Positions 32,595-37,546 of a DNA stretch of 37,546 nt are shown piece after piece. Source of the DNA: a virus. Made by a program: the position numbers and the translations under genes. The stretch spans positions 1-37,546 of the IMG/VR virus record IMGVR_UViG_3300021425_000082; one strand, written 5' to 3'. Every line of letters begins with the position of its first letter. The stretch's first letter is position 1. The notes under the pieces were generated by a model that saw nothing but the letters and a program-made list of their open reading frames with translations, made no database searches and was not told the DNA's origin.

Positions 32595-33382
32595 TCTTCA
32601 AATTTAGCCCAGGATGGAAGATCCACTTCCTGTATCCCTTCCTTATAGTATATACCTGTCTTTTCCGCTTCCGCAAGTCCTTTTATAGCTGCTTTATATT
32701 TTTTTCTACCGTTTTCTAGTAAAGCTTCACTTGCTTTTAATACACCTATCTCACCAGATTGCTTATTAAGAAAAGCAAAGATAAAATCATGAGGTTTCCC
32801 AGTGTACTTTGTAAATGCATCCACGTATAGAGCCGCAGATAAATCATAATCGAATCTGATAATTGTCTTAGCTGCGCTAAAACGATCAACAGGATCACTA
32901 GTTGTTTTAAGATCGACAATTTCTCCTTCCTTTACGTAGTCGGCTCTAACTTTAATAGGCATACCGTCTAGTTCTACGCATACGGTGTGTTCGGCTAATC
33001 CGGATTGAATGAGTCCGGCAGCGTCCACATCTTCATTAAAGAGGTGCATAAGGTCGAGAGCTTGTTGCGCTTGAGACGCTGTAATAATTGTTTTACCTTC
33101 GTGATTGGATTTAAACTCTTCATAAGCTTTACCTCTCCTAGTAGCGCCTTCAAATACTGCAAATTCTGAATCCGTTTTATCCGGCTCTAGTATTATACTA
33201 TGCATGTAAGACCCGAAATCATAGGCGCTTTTGTAAGTGTCCTCTCTCGGCTCTCCTTTAACATATCTTTTGTAGTATTCTCTTGGGTCTTTTAAAAATA
33301 ATTTTAGTGTTGAGCTAGACTTAAACTTCCTATCGCTGTGGTAGCTCTCATTGTCGCAATAATTTACTCCTAATTTTAACAT
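32591..33382 (-). CDS. RecE/Cas4-like PD-(D/E)XK exonuclease (DUF3799 type)
   Basis: This 263-residue exonuclease has GSYMHSIILEP (His61), VRADYV (Asp148), EIVDLKTTSD (Asp157, Lys159) and YDLSAALYVDAF, the ordered catalytic core of phage RecE-like exonucleases. Such enzymes resect double-stranded DNA ends for single-strand-annealing recombination. AGGAGGG precedes the ATG, and the gene overlaps the primase gene by seven bases. No RecT/Beta-like annealing protein is seen nearby, only the DUF669-like candidate. Confidence 0.85.
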   Translation of the reverse strand: MLKLGVNYCDNESYHSDRKFKSSSTLKLFLKDPREYYKRYVKGEPREDTYKSAYDFGSYMHSIILEPDKTDSEFAVFEGATRRGKAYEEFKSNHEGKTIITASQAQQALDLMHLFNEDVDAAGLIQSGLAEHTVCVELDGMPIKVRADYVKEGEIVDLKTTSDPVDRFSAAKTIIRFDYDLSAALYVDAFTKYTGKPHDFIFAFLNKQSGEIGVLKASEALLENGRKKYKAAIKGLAEAEKTGIYYKEGIQEVDLPSWAKFEE

Positions 33383-35478
33383 TGTACCCTCCTGTACACA
33401 TACGTTACCTTACCATCCTGTTTAAGGGACACGTATTCTATTTGACCTGCCTCTAGCAAGTCTTCTAATATTTCATTTCTTTCTTTCTTTTTTAAGAATC
33501 TAGTTTTATTTGATAAAGATTTTTTATTTAAACCATTCTCATACCTACCTATTACACTTAATACTTTCTGTAAATGCTGCTCGTTTTTACTACTAAATAC
33601 ACAAGTGTTAATAATATTTTTCATGTGGTGATAAAAATATTCTACTGTCTGATACCCAAACGTAACATCCCCATGGTCTACAATAGGTACAGGTTTATAT
33701 ATTTGTCGTGATATAGCATGTATCATTGTTACCTTTAACATTTGTTGATACAAACGTGAAATAATTGGAAGCATTACATCGTCACCTTCCGCATCAATAC
33801 GTAATCTATCGAAATGTTCAAACGCTTGTTGCAGCATCTGGTTTGCACTATCAGTTTTTTCCAGGAAGGTTATATCCTGGGCGTGTCCTGCAATTACTTT
33901 ATCAGATTTTTCAGGTTGGTATGCGGCTAAGGTTTGTAATTTACCTATAGTAGCATGGTCTAGTCTAGTGGGATTTTCTACTCGCCTAGCTTTTTTATCT
34001 CCTTGACCTATAAAAATAAGGAAACGACCCATAAGACCCTTCTCAATCGCACTAACGGTAACTCCTTCGGAAAGACCGGTAGGCGTAGTGGAACATAGGA
34101 GGTTGACGTTAGGTCTTAAAGCTCGCCCCTTATTTCCCTCAGCAGTTTGTCTGCCAAGGAATATTGATGTTGATGTAGTGTATAGCTCGGCTAGAATGTC
34201 TGCCATCTTGGCGTTATATGTGGCTCCTCCACGATTTACACTCTTTAACATGCCTCCTGCCTCGTCAATAATATCTAACCGTACAGGGGACTCAGGTAGT
34301 CCATCCATTAACGATGCATCCGATACGTAATCTCCACTTCCCAATAGATAATCGCATTTTGCATCAATTAGAACTTCCTTGATTTTCTCTTGAGGTGCGT
34401 TCTTACCTGAGCCTGACGGTGCTACGTTTAATAAATATAAGTTTGGAGCTACTCCCTCAAACTCAAACTTACGTCCTGATAACGTAGCTATTAAGGATAA
34501 AGCTGCCGAGAAGGCAAAAGCTTGTTGTTCAATATAACTATTCTTTAGTATGTAGGTCATGATTGCAGCGAGAACACCTTCCGGTTTCGGTAACTCTGGG
34601 TTGTTTGAGTTTTCTGATGCCTCGCTTTTTGACTTTCCCTCGCTACCCTCCGTTGGTAGAATAATGTCTTCATAACTTTGATTGTTGTTATAGCGTTTGC
34701 TGTTAAATGATGTTAGGTGTGAAGAGAAAAAGGCTAACGCATTTGTTGGAGCATTATCATTGCCAAACTCAGTAACGTCTTTAAATAAAGGAGAGTCATG
34801 CTTTTCTTCATCAAATTTAATTAAGCTATTTAATATTATACCTAAATCATTTTCTTCCTTGACTAATCTAGCACACTCTTTAGATAAAGCATCATTCCTT
34901 CCTTGAATGACTTTTTTTATTGGGTCGCTAGAACTTCTATTAGTTCCTATCTTAGTATTTAGAACGTGAATCAGGAATACCGGAAAGACATCCAAGTCTT
35001 CAGGCTTTATGTTAGAAAGGGACTCACCTCTCCATACATAACTACTGCCTGAAGGATGGACGCTTGGAGGTATTGTCGTCTTTTTTCCTGTACTCAGAAG
35101 CTCCAAAACTATATTACCGTAGTCATCTTTTATATTAGTTGTCTCAAGACCTGGAGCCCACCTAAAGAAGCGAGTCCAGCCTTTACTTCCTACTTTCTCA
35201 ACTTTGGAGGGAGGTACTATTTCCTCAATGATTTTAACTACTTGAGGGTCTACGCAGTCTAAATCTACTGCTACTATGCCAGATGCTTCTCCTAAACATA
35301 CTGCTACGTTAGACTTTTCAAAACTATTAGACCAGTTTTCTATTTCACTATCTGTAGGTTTTATATTACAGTAGTTAGTCCACCCTTTAATAGCAGGTTG
35401 TTTAGACATAAATTTATCAGGAATAACAGAGTAACCTGCGTCTGTAAACTCACGTGCGTATTGTTTATATAAATTCAT
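33376..35478 (-). CDS. Primase-polymerase/helicase (Prim-Pol plus DUF3987)
   Basis: This 700-residue replication initiator has an N-terminal archaeo-eukaryotic primase-polymerase domain: AGYSVIP, VAVDLDCVDP (Asp72, Asp74), GSKGWTRFF, LELL (Glu126) and IPPSVHPSG (His141). The C-terminal part is a DUF3987-type ATPase with Walker A APSGSGKN (353-360), Walker B LDIIDE (401-406) and the sensor-like LLCSTTP. The Walker A ends in Asn instead of Ser/Thr. A disordered Ser/Asn/Glu linker (about 270-300) joins the halves. It should prime and unwind for the family A polymerase. AGAGGA precedes the ATG. Confidence 0.85.
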   Translation of the reverse strand: MNLYKQYAREFTDAGYSVIPDKFMSKQPAIKGWTNYCNIKPTDSEIENWSNSFEKSNVAVCLGEASGIVAVDLDCVDPQVVKIIEEIVPPSKVEKVGSKGWTRFFRWAPGLETTNIKDDYGNIVLELLSTGKKTTIPPSVHPSGSSYVWRGESLSNIKPEDLDVFPVFLIHVLNTKIGTNRSSSDPIKKVIQGRNDALSKECARLVKEENDLGIILNSLIKFDEEKHDSPLFKDVTEFGNDNAPTNALAFFSSHLTSFNSKRYNNNQSYEDIILPTEGSEGKSKSEASENSNNPELPKPEGVLAAIMTYILKNSYIEQQAFAFSAALSLIATLSGRKFEFEGVAPNLYLLNVAPSGSGKNAPQEKIKEVLIDAKCDYLLGSGDYVSDASLMDGLPESPVRLDIIDEAGGMLKSVNRGGATYNAKMADILAELYTTSTSIFLGRQTAEGNKGRALRPNVNLLCSTTPTGLSEGVTVSAIEKGLMGRFLIFIGQGDKKARRVENPTRLDHATIGKLQTLAAYQPEKSDKVIAGHAQDITFLEKTDSANQMLQQAFEHFDRLRIDAEGDDVMLPIISRLYQQMLKVTMIHAISRQIYKPVPIVDHGDVTFGYQTVEYFYHHMKNIINTCVFSSKNEQHLQKVLSVIGRYENGLNKKSLSNKTRFLKKKERNEILEDLLEAGQIEYVSLKQDGKVTYVYRRVQC

Positions 35479-35630
35479 TCTCTATCCTCTACGGTGTAGC
35501 CTATAGCTTTTAAAAATTTTACAAACGCTTCATCAATATCAGATAACTCTAATCCTTCTGTACTTATTTCTATTGTACAATTATCTGACATGTGGTCAAA
35601 GTGGTTTGCTGTTTTAGTAAATTTAATCAT
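35475..35630 (-). CDS. 51-residue acidic protein before primase
   Basis: MIKFTKTANHFDHMSDNCTI continues EISTEGLELSDIDEAFVKFL and KAIGYTVEDRE. The ATG is one base after the upstream stop and the TGA overlaps the primase ATG (ATGA). The gene fits the tight operon and closes the gap. It has no recognised motif, but its acidic, mixed alpha/beta composition is typical of small phage regulators. Confidence 0.55.
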   Translation of the reverse strand: MIKFTKTANHFDHMSDNCTIEISTEGLELSDIDEAFVKFLKAIGYTVEDRE

Positions 35631-35631
35631 A

Positions 35632-36018
35632 TTAAAACCTAAAAGTTATACCACTAAAAGTCATAAGTGGGGTTAGTGTAGTTGTTAGTGCAAAATTATC
35701 TGTTACTGGAAAATCAATCTCGAATCCCATGATAGGTTGAAAATCATTGAAAGCTAATTTAATTCCCCTATCTTTAAAAGGTTTATCGTCCTGTAAATAA
35801 GCTCCTAATTTAAAATCTATAATTGCTGTTGAGTGAGTAACAATATTAAAATCATAACCGTAGCCAACAATAGGTTTCCTAACACTGTTTTCTCCTAGTA
35901 AAATATTGTGTTCTTTAATTTTAACAATGGCATTAGGAGCAAACATAACGTCTGGTATTGCCGGTTCTAACGACATAGTATGAAATATTATGCCTCCTAA
36001 CGTAAGTTCTGTTATCAT
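35632..36018 (-). CDS. Beta-rich protein, possible outer-membrane barrel
   Basis: This 128-residue protein has alternating hydrophobic residues, many Gly/Phe/Thr, and a last strand ending in Phe (TPLMTFSGITFRF), as in outer-membrane beta-barrels. Other candidate strands are VGYGYDFNIVTHSTAIIDFK and PIMGFEIDFPVTDNFALTTT. No signal peptide is seen, which counts against export by the usual path. It could instead be a soluble or structural beta protein. Its strong GGAGG site lies in the end of the PQ-loop gene, so the two are co-expressed. Confidence 0.45.
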   Translation of the reverse strand: MITELTLGGIIFHTMSLEPAIPDVMFAPNAIVKIKEHNILLGENSVRKPIVGYGYDFNIVTHSTAIIDFKLGAYLQDDKPFKDRGIKLAFNDFQPIMGFEIDFPVTDNFALTTTLTPLMTFSGITFRF

Positions 36019-36022
36019 GATT

Positions 36023-36268
36023 TTACCTCCCTTCCTTTAGTTTACACCATATTAAATAACTAAGACAACAAATATTTATCACATAATTAAATAAACGAGG
36101 CATGTAAAGATCTTGTAATTCTACAAGTAACAAACATACCTCACCTATTGACCATAAGATCAACAAGCCCCATGAACATCCTGTCCTACCCTTCCTTAGG
36201 CACTCCACAACTTCTGGAATAGCGCATAGCGCCATACATATTCCACCTAACCACCCGATTTCATTCAT
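36023..36268 (-). CDS. SemiSWEET/PQ-loop-like membrane protein
   Basis: This 81-residue protein has three membrane helices: IGWLGGICMALCAIPEVVEC, WGLLILWSIGEVCLLLVEL and FNYVINICCLSYLIWCKL. Helix 1 ends with the IPxxxxxxxxG pattern of SemiSWEET/PQ-loop proteins, here PE in place of PQ. Three-helix SemiSWEETs dimerise to carry small solutes. A phage copy might alter host metabolism or exclude other phages; both are inference. The ATG at 36268 sits directly behind an array of six AAAGGTG-type repeats, the last of which can serve as ribosome site. Confidence 0.6.
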   Translation of the reverse strand: MNEIGWLGGICMALCAIPEVVECLRKGRTGCSWGLLILWSIGEVCLLLVELQDLYMPRLFNYVINICCLSYLIWCKLKEGR

Positions 36269-36271
36269 GCC

Positions 36272-36331
36272 TACACCTTTCTACACGTTTCAACACCTTT
36301 TTACACCTTTTTACACCTTTTCTACACCTTT
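36272..36331 (-). repeat. Six decamer repeats (TACACCTTT) in the leader of the PQ-loop gene
   Basis: On the plus strand, TACACCTTT starts at 36272, 36302, 36312 and 36323, with one-base variants at 36282 (TACACGTTT) and 36292 (AACACCTTT). Spacings are 10, 10, 10, 10 and 11 bases. On the coding strand each unit reads AAAGGTGTA, so every unit holds a Shine-Dalgarno-like AAGGTG. One helical turn per repeat would place bound protein on a single face of DNA. Options are iteron origin, operator, or RNA-level ribosome-site array. Confidence 0.85.
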
Positions 36332-36334
36332 TAT

Positions 36335-36370
36335 AAAAAATGGCGCGCCCCCTTATATATTAATCCAGTA
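36335..36370 (-). promoter_or_regulatory. Possible leftward promoter with GC-rich discriminator and GGCGCGCC palindrome
   Basis: On the minus strand, TATATA is followed at once by AGGGGGCGCGCC. The palindrome GGCGCGCC (36342-36349) is the most GC-rich spot in an A/T-rich gap. No clear -35 box is placed at the normal distance. If it is a promoter, it would transcribe the decamer array and the leftward replication operon. Confidence 0.35.
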
Positions 36371-36409
36371 GTTAAATCCTCATAATTATTCACTTTTTAC
36401 ATTTTTTAC

Positions 36410-36437
36410 TTGACTTACTTATATTTTAATATAGAAT
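36410..36437 (+). promoter_or_regulatory. Sigma70-like rightward promoter
   Basis: TTGACT (36410-36415) and TAGAAT (36432-36437) are separated by 16 bases, each matching the consensus at five of six positions. It points right, toward RusA, across two small leftward genes. Transcription would start near 36444, directly before the inverted repeat at 36449-36486. Confidence 0.5.
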
Positions 36438-36448
36438 AGTCTAGAGAC

Positions 36449-36486
36449 TTTTAACCCTATCGGGAGATTAGTCTATCCCGTTAAAA
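36449..36486. repeat. Inverted repeat TTTTAAC / GTTAAAA with inner CGGGA / TCCCG
   Basis: Outer arms are 36449-36455 and 36480-36486; inner arms are 36461-36465 and 36476-36480. The stop codon of the leftward gene lies inside. No clean T-tract follows, so it may be an operator or RNA structure rather than a standard terminator. Confidence 0.5.
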
Positions 36487-36710
36487 TACCCATCCAAATC
36501 AGTAACAATATCCCCGAATCTAGACTCCTCTTCGTCTCCAAAACTACAGTCAAACATAAACCTCAGGTTATTCAACGCTAGGGCGTAAAGCGTTTCTTGC
36601 ACGTCTGCCTCTTCATTTTGTATTGTCGCTCCTGCGGTTTCCACCTTCGTCAAAGACCTTTTGCACCTTGCTAAAATCTTCTCGTACTGCTCTTTCGTAG
36701 CTTTTTCCAT
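36468..36710 (-). CDS. Small protein, 80 residues
   Basis: An unrecognised helical protein with a charged N-terminus (MEKATKEQYEKILARCKRSL) and an acidic end (CSFGDEEESRFGDIVTDLDG). GAGGAC precedes the ATG. Its first 98 bases are shared, in another frame, with the end of the gene upstream. Both frames look plausible by composition, so this may be a real long overlap. Confidence 0.5.
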   Translation of the reverse strand: MEKATKEQYEKILARCKRSLTKVETAGATIQNEEADVQETLYALALNNLRFMFDCSFGDEEESRFGDIVTDLDGYFNGID

Positions 36711-36843
36711 ATAAGTCCTCCAAATGATTTAAAAATTCTACAAAGTTATAAAACTTCGATTGTCTAAATACCTTAAATAACTTTTGTCTTTCCATTGTAG
36801 TCAATTTATGGTATGATTCTTGCATGATAGTTTCTTTTTCCAT
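36613..36843 (-). CDS. Small basic protein, 76 residues
   Basis: This protein (METKETIM-like start region, then KLTTMERQKLFKVFRQSKFY, EFLNHLEDLYGKSYERA) is helical with no known family. I chose the ATG at 36843 because AAAGGG lies ten bases upstream. An ATG at 36825 is also possible; a TTG at 36852 is less likely. The start region lies back-to-back with the RusA start on the other strand. It also overlaps the following leftward gene by 98 bases. Confidence 0.45.
   Translation of the reverse strand: MEKETIMQESYHKLTTMERQKLFKVFRQSKFYNFVEFLNHLEDLYGKSYERAVREDFSKVQKVFDEGGNRRSDNTK
36784..36812 (+). promoter_or_regulatory. Weak candidate promoter for RusA
   Basis: TTGTCT (36784-36789) and TATGGT (36807-36812) lie 17 bases apart. 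Transcription would begin near 36820, giving an almost leaderless message for the ATG at 36824, which has no ribosome site. The match to consensus is modest and the site lies inside a leftward gene. Confidence 0.3.
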
Positions 36844-37297
36844 ACGTGCCAAACCCTTTAGCGTAAATAAAGCGTACTATAAGAACCGACAACTAACGCA
36901 AGAAGCACGAACGTGGCGCTCGGATTTTCTAGTTCAATTGCAGCAACCAGAGGTACTCCAACAAATACGATCGTTAAAGCAAGCATGGCGCTCAACAGAA
37001 CATGCGTTATCCGTTTCTTATGATTTTTTCTATCCATCTAATATCCTCCTAACTAAAAAAGGTGAAGTCTCAAAGAGGTCAATGGACCTCACCAATATTG
37101 AAAAATTAATACAAGATAACCTTTTCGAGTCTCGCTACAATGGCAGAGAGATCGACGGTATAGTTATCGAAAACTTTGACATTGACGACAAGTTCATTGT
37201 TTCCCTCCGTTCTCGTAAATTGGCACATAACCAAGAGTATCACGAAGTTCTGATAACCGTTGAACTTTTGCCTCTAGAACCTTTACTTCTAAAGTAA
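36824..37297 (+). CDS. rusA: RusA-like Holliday junction resolvase
   Basis: This 157-residue enzyme would cut four-way junctions or branched DNA before packaging. The N-terminal FSIRAKPFSVNKAYYKNRQL and the core KRSMDLTNIEKLIQDNLF followed by IDDKFIV match RusA. Asp88, Asn91 and Lys94 correspond to the DxDNxxxK motif, with Thr90 at the place of the second Asp; the late acidic residues are Asp119/121/122. It is the only rightward gene in this part. There is no ribosome site before its ATG, which overlaps a leftward start in a CATG palindrome. Confidence 0.8.
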   Translation: MIVSFSIRAKPFSVNKAYYKNRQLTQEARTWRSDFLVQLQQPEVLQQIRSLKQAWRSTEHALSVSYDFFYPSNILLTKKGEVSKRSMDLTNIEKLIQDNLFESRYNGREIDGIVIENFDIDDKFIVSLRSRKLAHNQEYHEVLITVELLPLEPLLLK

Positions 37298-37367
37298 GGT
37301 CGGCTAAGGCGTCGGCAATATCCTCTAAACTAATATCATTCTCCACTATTTCCTCCCCATCTGACAT
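37194..37367 (-). CDS. Small acidic coiled-coil protein, overlaps RusA end
   Basis: From the ATG at 37367 this is 57 residues: MSDGEEIVENDISLEDIADA, then LADLTLEVKVLEAKVQRLSE with Leu/Val heptads, ending YENGGKQ. An upstream ATG at 37385 gives 63 residues, and 37478 would give 94, with a hydrophobic start but no ribosome site. The last 104 bases are antisense to the end of RusA. The coil suggests a dimeric or partner-binding regulator. Start choice is uncertain. Confidence 0.45.
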   Translation of the reverse strand: MSDGEEIVENDISLEDIADALADLTLEVKVLEAKVQRLSELRDTLGYVPIYENGGKQ

Positions 37368-37521
37368 AGCAATCTCGAAGTTCATCTTGAAAAGAGTCCG
37401 TATCTTTTGATTGATACTCGAAAGACTCTCCGTTATCAATTTCGTAATCGCTAAACATAGTTTTGTTATAGTATGCATCCCTTAACTCCGTGTCTCCGGT
37501 CCAGTTTTTGACGCTACACAC
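37336..37521 (-). CDS. Acidic small protein, possibly cut by the window edge
   Basis: From a GTG at 37521 the frame gives 61 residues: CSVKNWTGDTELRDAYYNKT, SDYEIDNGESFEYQSKD and DCYVRWGGNSGE. The frame stays open to the last bases of the window (37545), and the GTG lacks a ribosome site, so the gene may really start outside. It overlaps the coiled-coil gene by 32 bases. It is acidic and Tyr-rich, with no recognised family. Confidence 0.4.
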   Translation of the reverse strand: MCSVKNWTGDTELRDAYYNKTMFSDYEIDNGESFEYQSKDTDSFQDELRDCYVRWGGNSGE

Positions 37522-37546
37522 TTCGCTTCGCCATGGAACAAGTGGA

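Noticed and set aside
36272-36331. Possible CRISPR array
   Set aside because: The units are 10 bases with no spacers, so this is a simple tandem repeat.
37368-37478. N-terminal extension of the coiled-coil gene to 37478
   Set aside because: The extra 37 residues overlap the neighbouring acidic gene and have no ribosome site at their start.
1-37546. tRNA genes, integrase, repressor, phage RNA polymerase
   Set aside because: I looked for their usual motifs and folds and found none that I could support.

Overview
The window reads as most or all of the genome of a short-tailed (podovirus-like) double-stranded DNA bacteriophage with an AT-rich genome. A rightward block holds the DNA-packaging, head, fibre, tail-hub, ejection and lysis genes. 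A leftward block holds the replication and nucleotide genes. I see no tape-measure protein, tail tube, integrase, phage-type single-subunit RNA polymerase, tRNA or rRNA gene. A short tail, a probably lytic life cycle and dependence on host RNA polymerase are therefore the simplest reading. The host cannot be named from the sequence.

Layout, left to right. 1-479 is non-coding and full of repeats and hairpins. 480-3463 carries a small HExxH metallopeptidase-like protein, a probable small terminase subunit, an exported ClpP-like serine protease and the large terminase. 3467-3970 has three tiny genes containing a duplicated segment. 3979-8564 is portal, scaffold and major capsid protein, closed by an elaborate terminator/attenuator. 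8647-15696 is a surface-protein region: four related small beta-sandwich proteins, one of which has swallowed about 1,300 residues of LamG-like repeats, followed by a fibre protein. 15707-25130 is adaptor, beta-propeller tail hub and ejection (internal virion) proteins. 25130-28195 is a run of small Lys-rich proteins, a coiled-coil/TM protein (XhlA-like), a C1q-like protein, a possible M15-type peptidase and a GTA-type holin.

From 28202 to 35630 genes run leftward: a MazZ/DUF5664-like dNTP pyrophosphohydrolase, a possible PD-(D/E)XK nuclease, family A DNA polymerase with proofreading domain, a DUF669-like single-strand-binding candidate, several tiny genes, a RecE/Cas4-like exonuclease and a primase-polymerase/helicase. 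35632-36268 encodes two probable membrane proteins (beta-barrel-like and SemiSWEET/PQ-loop-like) behind a leader with six 10-bp repeats. The right end has small leftward genes and a rightward RusA-type resolvase.

Most genes are packed with 1-8 nt overlaps (TAATG, ATGA), so translational coupling is widespread. The most interesting items are the nested LamG insertion inside a small beta-sandwich gene family, the decamer array in front of the PQ-loop gene, the two-hairpin attenuator after the capsid gene, the secreted ClpP-like protease whose signal peptide is overprinted on the terminase small subunit, and the frameshifted repeat gene at 26443-26858.
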